Of a DNA stretch of 64,000 nucleotides, positions 43,858 to 52,762 are shown one piece after another. Source of the DNA: Rubrivivax sp. Its GTDB lineage: Bacteria > Pseudomonadota > Gammaproteobacteria > Burkholderiales > Burkholderiaceae_C. The notes beneath the pieces are model-generated. The model saw nothing but the letters and a program-made list of their open reading frames with translations. It made no database searches and was not told where the DNA came from. The stretch lies in the NCBI GenBank assembly GCA_016789955.1, contig JAEUPB010000018.1, forward strand, positions 62,001 to 126,000, read 5' to 3'. The translations under genes were made by a program, and so were the position numbers. Numbering within the stretch: position 1 is the first letter of the stretch; each line of letters starts with the position of its first letter.

Positions 43858-45156
43858 TCAGGCGGTGCGGCGCCCGAACGCCGGGTCGATGCGCAGCAAC
43901 CCAACGGCGATGAACGACGGCACCGTGGCGATGCACACCCAGACGAAGAACGACAGGTAGCCGAGCTGTGCCTGCAGCCAACCGGCCCACATGCCAGGGA
44001 GCATCATGCCCAGCGCCATGAAGCCGGTGCACATCGCGTAGTGCGCCGTCTTGTGCGGGTTGTTGCCGTCGGGGCCGGCGGCCACCATCAGCATCGCCAC
44101 CATGTAGGCCGTGAAGCCGAACCCGTAGCCGAACTGCTCCAGCGCCACCGCGGCACTGATCAGCGCCAGACCTTCCGGCTGCGTCGCGGCGAGTGCCACG
44201 AACACCGTGTTGGGCAGGTGCATGGCCACCACCAGCGGCCACAGCGTGCGCTTGAGTCCGTGCACTGCGATGACCCAGCCGCCGAGCAGGCCGCCCACCG
44301 TCAGCGCGGCCACGCCCACCGTGCCGTAGGCGATGCCCACCTCCTGCGTCCTCAGGCCCAGGCCTCCGGCCGCGCGGGCATCCAGCAGGAACGGCGGCAC
44401 CAGCTTGAGCAGCTGCGCCTCGGCGAACCGGTACAGCAGCAGGAACGCGAGGATGCGCACGATGTCGCGCTGCCGGAAGAAGGCCGCGAATACCGACAGG
44501 AACGCGCGCGCCGCGGCTCCCGCCCCGCCCGCCGGCATCGGGGCGGGCCGATCCTCCGGAGGCCGCGGCAGCGCCACGGCGTGCCAGGCGCCCAGCAGCA
44601 CGAAGGCCGCGGCCATCGTCGCGAACACCACCAGCCAGCCCTGTGCCGGGCTGCCCAGCCGGTCGGTGGCCAGGCCCGCGAGCACCACCAGGCCGCCTTG
44701 CCCGGCGATGCTGGCCAGCCGGTAGCACGTGCTGCGCACGCCGACGAACGCGGCCTGGCTCTTCTCCGGCAGCGCCAGCATGTAGTAGCCGTCGGCGGCG
44801 ATGTCGTGCGTGGCGCTGGCGAACGCCATGAGCCAGAACAGGGCGAGCGTGACCCGGAATGCATCGGAAGCGGGCAGCGCCAGTGCAATCGCCGCCAGCG
44901 ATGCACCGATCACGAACTGCAGCAGCACGATCCAGCGCCTCTTGGTGCCCAGCAGGTCGACCAGCGGACCCCACAGCGGCTTGATCACCCACGGCAGGTA
45001 GAGCCAGCTCGTGTACAGCGCGATCGTCGTGTTGTCGATGCCGAGGTTCTTGTAGAGCACCACCGACAGCGTCATCACCGCCACGTACGGAAGGCCCTGC
45101 CCGAAGTACAGCGTGGGGATCCATCGCCACGGATGACGCATCCCGGGCTTGCTCAT
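43858..45156 (-). CDS. AmpG-like MFS transporter, shorter paralogue
   Basis: 432 residues with 12 predicted helices. It shows the AmpG/PAT-type pattern YFGQGLPYVAVMTLS, WVIKPLWGPLVDLLGTKRRWIVL and SATHDIAADGYYMLAL. It is about 100 residues shorter than the other AmpG-like protein at 39389-40978. It is divergent from the TonB receptor gene at 45261, with 104 nt between, so it could provide the inner-membrane step for whatever that receptor takes up. Substrate unknown; muropeptides or peptides are plausible. Confidence 0.82.
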   Translation of the reverse strand: MSKPGMRHPWRWIPTLYFGQGLPYVAVMTLSVVLYKNLGIDNTTIALYTSWLYLPWVIKPLWGPLVDLLGTKRRWIVLLQFVIGASLAAIALALPASDAFRVTLALFWLMAFASATHDIAADGYYMLALPEKSQAAFVGVRSTCYRLASIAGQGGLVVLAGLATDRLGSPAQGWLVVFATMAAAFVLLGAWHAVALPRPPEDRPAPMPAGGAGAAARAFLSVFAAFFRQRDIVRILAFLLLYRFAEAQLLKLVPPFLLDARAAGGLGLRTQEVGIAYGTVGVAALTVGGLLGGWVIAVHGLKRTLWPLVVAMHLPNTVFVALAATQPEGLALISAAVALEQFGYGFGFTAYMVAMLMVAAGPDGNNPHKTAHYAMCTGFMALGMMLPGMWAGWLQAQLGYLSFFVWVCIATVPSFIAVGLLRIDPAFGRRTA

Positions 45157-45260
45157 GGCCCGAACAGTCTCACGCGGACAACACCCCGTTGGTTTTCACG
45201 GATGCCCGCTCGCCGCGACGAGGCGCCACACTTCGAGAGCAACCGCAACGAGGGAACGAC

Positions 45261-48116
45261 ATGAAGTTGACGAGGATAGTGCAGGGGCTCGCCCTGGCCG
45301 GGCTGGCATCGGCCGCGCTCGCGCAGACGGGCGAGCAGCGCATCACCATCACCGGTTCCAGCATCAAGCGCATCGCCACCGAGGGCGCGCTGCCGGTGCA
45401 GGTGATCACCCGCAGCGACCTGGAGCGCGAGGGCATCACCAGCGCCGAGCAGGTGGTGATGCTGCTGTCGACCAACGGCAACGGCCTCGACAACCTGGCC
45501 AGCAATGCCGACGTGGTCGGCGGTGCCCAGCGCGGCAACAACGGCGCCACCAGTGCCAACCTGCGCGGCCAGGGCGCCAACGCCACGCTGATCCTGCTGA
45601 ACGGCCGGCGCGTCGCGGCGCACGGCCTGAACGGCGGTGTCGTCGACCTGAACCAGATCCCGATGACGGCGATCGAGCGCATCGAGATCCTGAAGGATGG
45701 CGCCAGCGCGATCTACGGCACCGACGCCATCGGTGGCGTCATCAACTTCATCCTTCGCACCAACTTCACCGGCCTGCGTGCGCAGGCCATCGCCGACGTC
45801 ACCGAGGCCGGCGGCGGCAACGTCTTCCGCGGTTCGATCGTCGGCGGCTTCGGCGACCTCGACCGTGACGGCTTCAACATCCTGGGCACCATCGCCTACG
45901 CCGACGCCAAGGCGCTGCGCGGTGACCAGCGCGACTTCGTCAACACCTTCCAGCCCAACCGTGGCCTGAGCGTCGACACCCGCGGCACGCCGCACGCGAC
46001 CATCTTCCCGCTGGCCGGCACGTTGTTTCCCGCCGCTGCCAACACGCCGTTCGTTCCCGGCAGCACGACCGTCCGCGCGTCGGGGGGCATCAACATCCTC
46101 GACCTGCCAGGCGGTGCGGGTTGCGGCGCGATCCCCGGCCAGGCGCCTTACGACGAAAAGCTGTGGAACTCGCCCACTGCGGCGTTGGCCTGCGCCTGGG
46201 ACACCGGGCGCGCAGCGGTGCTGCAGCAGCCGATCACCAACCTGAACTTCGTGCTGCGCGGCGTGGCGAAGTTCGGGCAGCACCAGCTGTCGGCGGAGGC
46301 GACCGGGTCGCACGCCGAATCGGCCAAGCGCTTCTCGAACGCGCAGATCTCCCCCAACACCACCACCCAGCAGCTGCGGTTCCCGCGCAACGCCGATTCG
46401 CAGGCCGCCTACGACACCGTCTTCAACGCGCTGCTGGCTGCGTTCCCCGGCCAGGTCCTCGAATCCCAGCGCGGCCAGTCGCTGTCGTACCGCTGGCGGT
46501 GCATCGAGTGCGGCCCGCGCGAACTGACGACCGAGGTCGACACGCAACGCCTGTTCGTCGGCATGGAGGGGCCCCTCTTCGGTTGGGACTACCGCATCGG
46601 CGCCTCGCAGGCCACCAGCGAGGCCAAGTCGACGCTGGGCAGCGGCTACTACTACCGCGGCACCACCGCCACCGGCGCGCTGGACGGCACGCCGGGCCTG
46701 ATCCCGGCACTGAACAGCGGCAAGATCAACGTCTTCCTGATGCCGGGGCAGACGCAGAGCGCCGCCGGCCTGGCCGCGCTGGAGGCCGCGTCGGCGCGCG
46801 GCGTCGTGCTGTACGGCGGCAAGTTCACGATGCAGCAGGTCGACGCCTCGGTGTCGGGGCCGCTGTTCAAGCTGCCGGCCGGCGATGCCATGGCCGCGGT
46901 CGGCCTGGACCTGCGCACCGAGAAGTACAAGTTCAACGGCGACGAGCGGCCCATCGACCAGCGGCCGGTGATCCTTCTGGCGCCGTTCGACGATCCGAAC
47001 GCCCTGTCCGGGGTCAAGCGCGACGTCAAGGCGGTCTACGCCGAACTGCTGCTGCCCATCACCAAGACCCTCGAGGGGACGCTGGCGGTGCGGCGTGACG
47101 AGTACGACGGCTTCGGCGGCACCACCAACCCGAAGGTCTCGGGCTTGTGGAAGCCGAGCAGCCAGTTCCTGTTGCGCGGTTCGTACAGCACCGGTTTCCG
47201 GGTGCCGACCTTCAACCAGCTCTACAACCCGGCCACCGACTCGGCCTCCGGCGTTGACCGCGTCGATCCGGCCACCTGCCCGACGCTGATCGTCGACCCG
47301 ACCAAGGCGGGCTGCGGCGTGGTGCGACCCAACACGGTCAACGGCGGCAAGCTCGACCTCGGACCCGAGGAGGCCAAGATGTGGTCGGCCGGCTTCATCT
47401 ACGAGCCCTTCCCCAGCCTGAGCATCGGCATCGATTGGTGGCGCATCAACCGCGAAGGCACGATCCAGGTGCTCGGCGTCGAGACGCTGTATCGCAACTA
47501 CGCGCTGTTCCCCGAGCGCTTCATCCGCGACCCCAGTGGCGTTCTGGCGTTCATCGACAACCGCTGGGTGAATGCCGGCGAGACCCAGACCGAGGGGCTG
47601 GAGGTCGCGCTGCGCGGCGGGTTCGACGCCATGGGCGCACGCTGGACGGCCGGCCTGGACGGCACCTACCTGCTGAAGAAGCGCTCGCGTGTCATCGCCA
47701 GTGCGCCGTTCGGCCCGAGCGAGATCGGTCAGTTCAGTTTTGCCGGCGACCTCGGCCTGCGCTGGAAGCACTATGCATTCCTGACCTACAAGCGCGGCGA
47801 CTGGAGCGGCACGCTGAGCCAGACCTACCGCAGCGGCTACAACGACCAGGTGCTGCCGGGCGTGGCGACCGGCCTGGTCACGCCGCCGGACTGGAACCCG
47901 AAGGTGAAGGCCTACACCACGTACAACCTGTCGGCCACGTGGACGGGCCTCAAGAACTTCACGATCACCGGCCTGATCAAGAACGTGCTCGACAAGGACC
48001 CGCCGTTCGCGATCACGTACAGCAGCGACTTCGGGTCCGGCAGTTCGTGGGAGCCGCGCGTGGCGGATCCCCGCGGCCGCGCGTTCGTGCTGAACGTCGA
48101 GTACAAGTTCTTCTGA
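45261..48116 (+). CDS. Large TonB-dependent outer-membrane receptor
   Basis: 951 residues from ATG at 45261 (GAGGGA upstream). The signal peptide ends near SAALAQTG. A TonB-box-like ITITGSSIKR is followed by the plug (LILLNGRRVAAHGLNGG, IERIEILKDGASAIYGTDAIGGVINFI) and a long barrel ending NVEYKFF. Six extracellular-loop cysteines fall in close pairs (AGCGAI/ALACAW, WRCIECG, ATCP/AGCGV), suggesting disulfide-braced loops. The next three genes encode hydrolases that follow with almost no gap, so the receptor likely feeds them a peptide-like ligand. Confidence 0.92.
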   Translation: MKLTRIVQGLALAGLASAALAQTGEQRITITGSSIKRIATEGALPVQVITRSDLEREGITSAEQVVMLLSTNGNGLDNLASNADVVGGAQRGNNGATSANLRGQGANATLILLNGRRVAAHGLNGGVVDLNQIPMTAIERIEILKDGASAIYGTDAIGGVINFILRTNFTGLRAQAIADVTEAGGGNVFRGSIVGGFGDLDRDGFNILGTIAYADAKALRGDQRDFVNTFQPNRGLSVDTRGTPHATIFPLAGTLFPAAANTPFVPGSTTVRASGGINILDLPGGAGCGAIPGQAPYDEKLWNSPTAALACAWDTGRAAVLQQPITNLNFVLRGVAKFGQHQLSAEATGSHAESAKRFSNAQISPNTTTQQLRFPRNADSQAAYDTVFNALLAAFPGQVLESQRGQSLSYRWRCIECGPRELTTEVDTQRLFVGMEGPLFGWDYRIGASQATSEAKSTLGSGYYYRGTTATGALDGTPGLIPALNSGKINVFLMPGQTQSAAGLAALEAASARGVVLYGGKFTMQQVDASVSGPLFKLPAGDAMAAVGLDLRTEKYKFNGDERPIDQRPVILLAPFDDPNALSGVKRDVKAVYAELLLPITKTLEGTLAVRRDEYDGFGGTTNPKVSGLWKPSSQFLLRGSYSTGFRVPTFNQLYNPATDSASGVDRVDPATCPTLIVDPTKAGCGVVRPNTVNGGKLDLGPEEAKMWSAGFIYEPFPSLSIGIDWWRINREGTIQVLGVETLYRNYALFPERFIRDPSGVLAFIDNRWVNAGETQTEGLEVALRGGFDAMGARWTAGLDGTYLLKKRSRVIASAPFGPSEIGQFSFAGDLGLRWKHYAFLTYKRGDWSGTLSQTYRSGYNDQVLPGVATGLVTPPDWNPKVKAYTTYNLSATWTGLKNFTITGLIKNVLDKDPPFAITYSSDFGSGSSWEPRVADPRGRAFVLNVEYKFF

Positions 48117-49177
48117 CCCACGACGAACTCGCCGACGTCCTGCTGCGCGCCGTGCGCGCGCAGGACTTCGGCGCGACGGCCGATTCGTACGAAGGCGGGC
48201 GCCCGGTCCGCCACTTCCCGAGCATCGACCTGGCCGTGGCGGCGTTCCCGCGCGGCCGGGCTCCGGTGTGGGCCAACGTGCTGTTCTCGCGCGAGCACCC
48301 GCGGGGCTTCGCCGCGGCCATCGACGCCCACGCCGGGCCGGTCACCAACGTGCTGTTCCACGCCGACGTGCGCGATGCGCAGGGCGCGTCGATCGCCTGG
48401 CTGCCGCGGTCGGACTGGTCGCGCATCGCGTGGAAGCAGCTGTTCGGGCCAGGCCCCAACCGGGTCGTGGCGCCCTATCCCGCGTCGTTGCTGAAGCTGA
48501 TGGTCGCGGTGGGCGTGGGCATGGGGGTGGACGGAGGCCTCACGCCCTGGCCCGAGGCGGCCATGAAGGCGATGATCACCGTGAGCGACAACGACGCCAC
48601 CACCGAGCTGGTGGCGCTGTTGCACCGGCTCGACCTCCTCGAGCCGCTGCATGCGCGGCTGCAGGCCTGCGGGCTGCCGACGCTGCAGCTGCGCGGCACG
48701 CGGGCCGACGGCGGCTGGGGCAATGCGGCCGGGGCGGGCGTCGGCATGATCCAGATGACGGCTTGGGACAGCGCGCGGCTCGTGTGGCTGCTGGACCCCG
48801 CGGCACCACGGCCCCCGTGGCTGCACGGCGGGCCGGCGCTGCTGAGCGCGCAGAGTCGCGACCGCATCCACGGCTGGATGGCGGCGCAGGAGCTGCACGA
48901 GATCCTGTCGTCGCAGCGGCTGAAGGACGTGCCCGGCTGGGTGCCCGGCATCCCCGACGACGTGCACTTCGCCCACAAGACCGGCAACACCGAGAACTAC
49001 GCGTCCGATGCCGGCATCGCCCGTGCCCGGCCGCCGGGGAGGCGGCACTACATCGTGGCCGTGCTCAGCAACCTCGGCAGCCGCTACCGCCCGCACGAGC
49101 GCTGCGCCACCACGTGGCGGCTGCCGGCGCTCGGCGCGGCCATCGACGCGGCGCTCGCGCCCTGGCTCGAAGCATGA
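48113..49177 (+). CDS. Class A beta-lactamase-type serine hydrolase without signal peptide
   Basis: The reading frame has no ATG near its start. I place it at CTG 48113, which overlaps the receptor stop, because the residues from LTHDELADVLL on look like real protein; the first GTG alternative is 48152 and another is 48047. About 354 residues. The class A motifs are all present: SLLK at 125-128, SDN at 158-160, KTG at 289-291. A Glu166-type ExxLN omega loop is not obvious, so it is more likely a peptidase, esterase or amidase than a resistance enzyme. No signal peptide is visible. It overlaps the S66 peptidase gene by 4 nt. Confidence 0.78.
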   Translation: MTHDELADVLLRAVRAQDFGATADSYEGGRPVRHFPSIDLAVAAFPRGRAPVWANVLFSREHPRGFAAAIDAHAGPVTNVLFHADVRDAQGASIAWLPRSDWSRIAWKQLFGPGPNRVVAPYPASLLKLMVAVGVGMGVDGGLTPWPEAAMKAMITVSDNDATTELVALLHRLDLLEPLHARLQACGLPTLQLRGTRADGGWGNAAGAGVGMIQMTAWDSARLVWLLDPAAPRPPWLHGGPALLSAQSRDRIHGWMAAQELHEILSSQRLKDVPGWVPGIPDDVHFAHKTGNTENYASDAGIARARPPGRRHYIVAVLSNLGSRYRPHERCATTWRLPALGAAIDAALAPWLEA

Positions 49178-50103
49178 CCGTTCCCGCCTTTCCCACGCTG
49201 CGCGAAGGCGACCTCGTCGGCATCGTGGCGCCCGCCGGGCCGTCGGATCCGGACCGCGTGGCGCTCGTCGGGCCGCTGCTGGCGAAACAAGGCCTGCGCA
49301 CGCGCCTGTACCCGACGTGCCATCGCCGCGAGGGCTTCCTCGCCGGCACCGACGACGAACGCCTGGCCGACCTGCACGCGGCCTGGGTCGACCCCGAGGT
49401 GCGCCTCGTGTGGTGCCTGCGCGGCGGCTACGGCAGCGGCCGGCTGCTCGATCGGCTCGACGCCGGCCTCGCGCGGCAGCAGCCGAAGCTGCTCGTGGGC
49501 TACAGCGACATCACCGCCTTGCACGCGTGGCTGTGCCATGCCGGCCTGCCGAGCCTGCACGCGCCGATGCCGGGCTCCGACCTCGTGCGCGAAGGTCGCG
49601 AAGCCGATGCCGCGGCGCTGTTCGAGATGCTGCGCGTCGGCCTGCGCGCCGGCCATGCATGGCGGCCCGAACGGGCGGCCACCGGGCTGCACCGCGACGG
49701 CGTCGCCGAAGGCCTGGTCGTCGGCGGCAACCTGAGCCTCGTGGCCTCGCTGATGGGCACTCCCTGGGCGTGGCCCACGCAGGGCGCGATCCTGTTCCTC
49801 GAGGACATCAACGAGGAGCCCTACCGCGTCGACCGCTACCTGCTGCAGCTGCGCCTGGCCGGCGTGCTCGATGCCGCCGCCGGCTTCCTGATCGGCAGCT
49901 TCTCCGAACAGGCCTCGCCCGACGACGTGCTCGCGCACTACCTGCTGCCCACCGGCAAGCCGGTGCTCGGGGGCTGGCCGACCGGCCACGGGACGCCGAA
50001 CCGGCCGCTGCCGATGGGTGTGCGCGCGCGGCTGGACGCCGGCGCCGGCGAGCTGACGCTGCTGGAAGACCTGATCCGCCCGACAGCGCACGGCGATTCC
50101 TAG
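49174..50103 (+). CDS. ldcA: S66-family LD-carboxypeptidase
   Basis: 309 residues, normal for the family. The catalytic triad is visible: Ser111 in GYSDIT, Glu210 in LFLEDINEEPY and His272 in TGHGTPNRPLPMG. The VWCLRGGYGSGRLLDRLD stretch is also typical. LdcA trims the terminal D-Ala from recycled murein tetrapeptides in the cytoplasm; the related MccF cleaves microcin C-like acyl-adenylates. The ATG overlaps the preceding stop, and the M14 gene follows after 9 nt. Murein recycling is the default guess, but the context allows other peptides. Confidence 0.9.
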   Translation: MTVPAFPTLREGDLVGIVAPAGPSDPDRVALVGPLLAKQGLRTRLYPTCHRREGFLAGTDDERLADLHAAWVDPEVRLVWCLRGGYGSGRLLDRLDAGLARQQPKLLVGYSDITALHAWLCHAGLPSLHAPMPGSDLVREGREADAAALFEMLRVGLRAGHAWRPERAATGLHRDGVAEGLVVGGNLSLVASLMGTPWAWPTQGAILFLEDINEEPYRVDRYLLQLRLAGVLDAAAGFLIGSFSEQASPDDVLAHYLLPTGKPVLGGWPTGHGTPNRPLPMGVRARLDAGAGELTLLEDLIRPTAHGDS

Positions 50104-50106
50104 AAT
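50101..50106 (+). promoter_or_regulatory. -10 hexamer TAGAAT next to M14 gene start
   Basis: TAGAAT overlaps the ldcA stop codon and ends 6 nt before the ATG at 50113. It could give the downstream gene its own short-leader transcript. Confidence 0.4.
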
Positions 50107-50112
50107 CGCGGC

Positions 50113-51096
50113 ATGCACGCCAAATCGGCCACGGCGCACCTGCAGGCGCACCAGTACCGCGGCTTCGCGCCGGGCACCCGGCTCATCGTCACCGGGGCCG
50201 TGCACGGCAACGAGACCTGCGGCACGCGGGCCATCGAGCGTGTCATCGATGAACTGGCCCGCGGCGAGTTGCGCATCGTGCGTGGCCAGGTCACGTTCGT
50301 GCCGGTCTGCAACCCGCTCGCCTACTCGAAAGGCACGCGCATCGGCGACCGCAACCTGAACCGGCGCCTGCAGCCCACGGCCATGCCGGTGCAGTACGAG
50401 GACCACGTGGCCAACGTGCTGTGCCCGTGGCTGGCCGAGCACGACGCGCTGCTGGACCTGCACTCGTTCCGCAGCCCCGGGCAGCCTTTCGTGCTGCGTG
50501 GCCCGGAGGACAACGCGGGCACGCTGGAGCCGTTCGCCCGTGCGGCCGAGGAGAGCGCGCTGGTCGCGCACCTGGGCGTGCAGCGCGTCGTCGAGGGCTG
50601 GATGTCGTCCTACGCGGGCGGGGTGCAGCGGCGCCGCGAGCGGCTGGCTGCCGCGGGCCGCAGCCACGCGGCGGCGATCGAGGACCCGAGCTACGGCATC
50701 GGCACCACCGAGTACATGCGCAGCCGAGGCGGCTATGCCGTCACGCTCGAATGCGGGCAGCACGAGGACCCGCAGGCGCCGGGCGTGGCGTACCACGCGA
50801 TCCGGCAGACGCTGGCATTGCTCGGCCTGGTCGACGAGCGGGCGCAGCCGCCGCGCGGTCCCTTCGAGTGCCTGCGCCTGGTGACGGTGGTCGACCGCAT
50901 GCACGAGGGTGACCGCTTCGTGAAGACCTGGACCAGCTTCGACGCGCTGGCCGAAGGCGAGCTGATCGCGCTGCGCCACGACGGCACCGAGGTGCGCGCG
51001 CCGCAACCCGGCCGCATCGTGTTCCCCGATGTCGGCGCCGTGCCCGGGCACGAGTGGTTCTACCTTGCCGAGACGAGCCCTCGCTCGCCGATCTGA
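50113..51096 (+). CDS. M14-type deacylase/carboxypeptidase (succinylglutamate desuccinylase/aspartoacylase family)
   Basis: 327 residues. The zinc site is complete: His31 and Glu34 in GAVHGNETCG, then His117 in LLDLHSFR; the catalytic Glu is Glu213 in VTLECGQHE. A C-terminal beta domain (PQPGRIVFPDVGAVPG) matches AstE/aspartoacylase proteins. Such enzymes remove acyl groups from amino acids or act as carboxypeptidases. No arginine-succinyltransferase (ast) genes are nearby, so classic AstE work is unlikely. It is third in the hydrolase run after the TonB receptor. Confidence 0.88.
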   Translation: MHAKSATAHLQAHQYRGFAPGTRLIVTGAVHGNETCGTRAIERVIDELARGELRIVRGQVTFVPVCNPLAYSKGTRIGDRNLNRRLQPTAMPVQYEDHVANVLCPWLAEHDALLDLHSFRSPGQPFVLRGPEDNAGTLEPFARAAEESALVAHLGVQRVVEGWMSSYAGGVQRRRERLAAAGRSHAAAIEDPSYGIGTTEYMRSRGGYAVTLECGQHEDPQAPGVAYHAIRQTLALLGLVDERAQPPRGPFECLRLVTVVDRMHEGDRFVKTWTSFDALAEGELIALRHDGTEVRAPQPGRIVFPDVGAVPGHEWFYLAETSPRSPI

Positions 51097-51103
51097 ATCA
51101 GCC

Positions 51104-51616
51104 ATGAGCCGCTTCCCTCTCCCCGCGATCGCACTGGCGCTGGCGCTCCTGCTGGCCGGCTGCAGCCTCGGACGCAGCCTGCAGGCCGGGCAAGCCGAGG
51201 CCGAGGTGCTGCAGCGCTTGGGCACGCCGACCGCGCGCTACCCGATGGCCGACGGCCGCGTGCGGCTGGAGTACGCCACCGGCCCGATGGGCCGCGAGAC
51301 CTGGATGGTCGACCTCGACGCGCAAGGCCGCGTGTCGCAGTTCTTCCAGGCGCTCGAGGACTCGCGGCTGCAGGCTTTCCAGGCTCTAGCCCCGGGCCTG
51401 TCGATCGACGAGCTGCTGCGCACGCTGGGCCGGCCGGCCGAGGTTCGGCAGGTGGCGCGCGTGGCCGGCCGGCCCGGCCAGGTGTGGGCCTGGCGCTACC
51501 CGACGCCGGAGTGCCAGTGGTACGAGGTGTCGATCGACGCCGACCGCCGCGTCGTCGACGCCGGCTTCGCCATCGATCCGCGTTGCGACACGCGCGGCGA
51601 TGGCGATCGTTCGTGA
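51104..51616 (+). CDS. BamE/SmpA-like outer-membrane lipoprotein
   Basis: 170 residues with signal peptide and lipobox LLAGC (Cys20). Two repeats of a BamE/OmlA-type fold are suggested by AEAEVLQRLGTPTARYPM and SIDELLRTLGRPAEVRQV, each followed by short strands. This implies a periplasmic helper of outer-membrane assembly or a related binding lipoprotein. It follows the M14 gene by 7 nt, and its stop overlaps the long form of the next ORF. Family assignment is reasonable; function in this cluster is unknown. Confidence 0.78.
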   Translation: MSRFPLPAIALALALLLAGCSLGRSLQAGQAEAEVLQRLGTPTARYPMADGRVRLEYATGPMGRETWMVDLDAQGRVSQFFQALEDSRLQAFQALAPGLSIDELLRTLGRPAEVRQVARVAGRPGQVWAWRYPTPECQWYEVSIDADRRVVDAGFAIDPRCDTRGDGDRS

Positions 51617-51632
51617 CACGAGGATCCACCCG

Positions 51633-51983
51633 ATGCAGGCCCGCACGATCTACGGCATCCCGAACTGCGACACCGTCAAGCGCGCGCGTGCCTGGCTCGC
51701 CGAGCACGGCCACGAGGCTGTGTTCCACGACTACAAGAAGCAGGGCGTGCCGGCCGCGAGGCTGCAGGCGTGGATGGCCGCGCACGGCTGGGAGCGGCTC
51801 GTCAACCGGCAGGGCACCGCGTGGCGCAAGCTCGACGATGCGACCCGGGTCGCGGTGGTGGATGCCGCGTCGGCGCAGGCGCTGCTCATCGCGCAGCCCA
51901 GCGTCATCAAGCGCCCGGTGATCGAGTGGGACAACGGCGTCGTGACCGTGGGATTCGCCGCCGACTTCAGCCCGCCGGCGTAG
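51633..51983 (+). CDS. Spx/ArsC-family (YffB-like) reductase-fold protein
   Basis: 116 residues from ATG at 51633 (GAGGA 8 nt upstream); an ATG at 51600 overlapping the previous gene is open but less likely, since YffB proteins are 115-120 residues. It starts TIYGIPNCDTVKRARAWL, with the single Cys of the ArsC/YffB thioredoxin-like fold, and contains FHDYKKQGVP and IKRPVIEWDNG. YffB-type proteins may be glutathione-dependent reductases; the role is not settled. Confidence 0.88.
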   Translation: MQARTIYGIPNCDTVKRARAWLAEHGHEAVFHDYKKQGVPAARLQAWMAAHGWERLVNRQGTAWRKLDDATRVAVVDAASAQALLIAQPSVIKRPVIEWDNGVVTVGFAADFSPPA

Positions 51984-52010
51984 CGAGCGGGCCCTCCCTG
52001 CGCGAGAGGC

Positions 52011-52721
52011 TCAGACGGCCGGCAGCGCGTGCAGCCAGTCGAGCAACAGCCGGTTGATCTCGCGCGGCCGCTCCATCGTCAGCAGATGCCCGCAGCGCTC
52101 GACGATCTCGAGCCTGGCGTGAGGCACCGCCGCCGCCACCTCGTGCGCGCACGCCACCGGCGCGAGCAGGTCGGCGTCGCCATGCGCCACCAGCAACGGG
52201 CTGCGCAGCGCCGGCAGCCGCGGCCGCAGGTCGGCGCGTGCCATCACGGCGCGGTTCTGCCGCACCAGCGCCGCGGGGCCGGCGCGCCGCATCATCGCGA
52301 GGTACTCGGCGATCAGCGTGGCGCGATCGTCGGCCTCGGGGTGGAATGCGAACGCGGTGTTGGCCAGCAGCACTTCGTCCATGCGCCCCGCTTCGAACAG
52401 CGCGCAGGCCTCGGTGCGCAGGCGGACCAGCTCGTCGGTGTCGGCGCGCGCCGAGCTGCCGAGCAGCGCCACGGCGCACACGCGGTGGGGCTGCTGCAGC
52501 GCGGCCTCGAGCGCGATCATGCCGCCCATCGAGCTGCCCACCAGCACGAGCGGCCGCGGCGTATGCTCGGTCAGCAGCGCGGCGGCCATCGCGGGCAGCG
52601 TGTCGTGGCGGAAGTGCACGTCGGTCACCGTGGCGCGGTGGTGCGGTGCCAGCGCGTCGAGCTGGTGGCGATACAGGCCCTGGTCGCAGGCCAGACCCGG
52701 CAACAAGATCACGTCGTGCAT
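52011..52721 (-). CDS. Alpha/beta-fold hydrolase
   Basis: 236 residues from ATG at 52721; a longer 250-residue form is open, but the -10-like CACACT 6 nt before this ATG favours it. It has the oxyanion-side start VILLPGLACDQGLY, nucleophile elbow GSSMGG, acid AHGDADLLAP and catalytic His in ERCGHLLTMERP, the order of an alpha/beta hydrolase. Substrate cannot be read. It is divergent from the phosphatase gene with 41 nt between starts. Confidence 0.87.
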   Translation of the reverse strand: MHDVILLPGLACDQGLYRHQLDALAPHHRATVTDVHFRHDTLPAMAAALLTEHTPRPLVLVGSSMGGMIALEAALQQPHRVCAVALLGSSARADTDELVRLRTEACALFEAGRMDEVLLANTAFAFHPEADDRATLIAEYLAMMRRAGPAALVRQNRAVMARADLRPRLPALRSPLLVAHGDADLLAPVACAHEVAAAVPHARLEIVERCGHLLTMERPREINRLLLDWLHALPAV

Positions 52722-52727
52722 CGGCGC

Positions 52728-52733
52728 AGTGTG
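52728..52733 (-). promoter_or_regulatory. -10-like hexamer CACACT next to hydrolase start
   Basis: CACACT on the minus strand, 6 nt before the ATG at 52721. Weak match on its own; listed because spacing repeats the pattern. Confidence 0.25.
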
Positions 52734-52762
52734 CCAGCGCGGCCTCATACTCGATCGCTCCA

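Noticed and set aside
48113-49177. Beta-lactamase resistance gene
   Set aside because: Although SxxK, SDN and KTG are present, there is no signal peptide and no obvious Glu166-type omega loop, and it is embedded with peptidase genes.
30861-51096. A complete microcin C uptake and immunity system (Yej importer plus S66 protein)
   Set aside because: The S66 gene is over 14 kb from yejBEF, in a different cluster, and its default role in murein recycling explains it; no microcin genes are seen.
52746-52751. CATACT as a short-leader -10 site for the histidine phosphatase gene
   Set aside because: The gap to the ATG is 11 nt, outside the 6-9 nt range of the other sites, so I did not count it.
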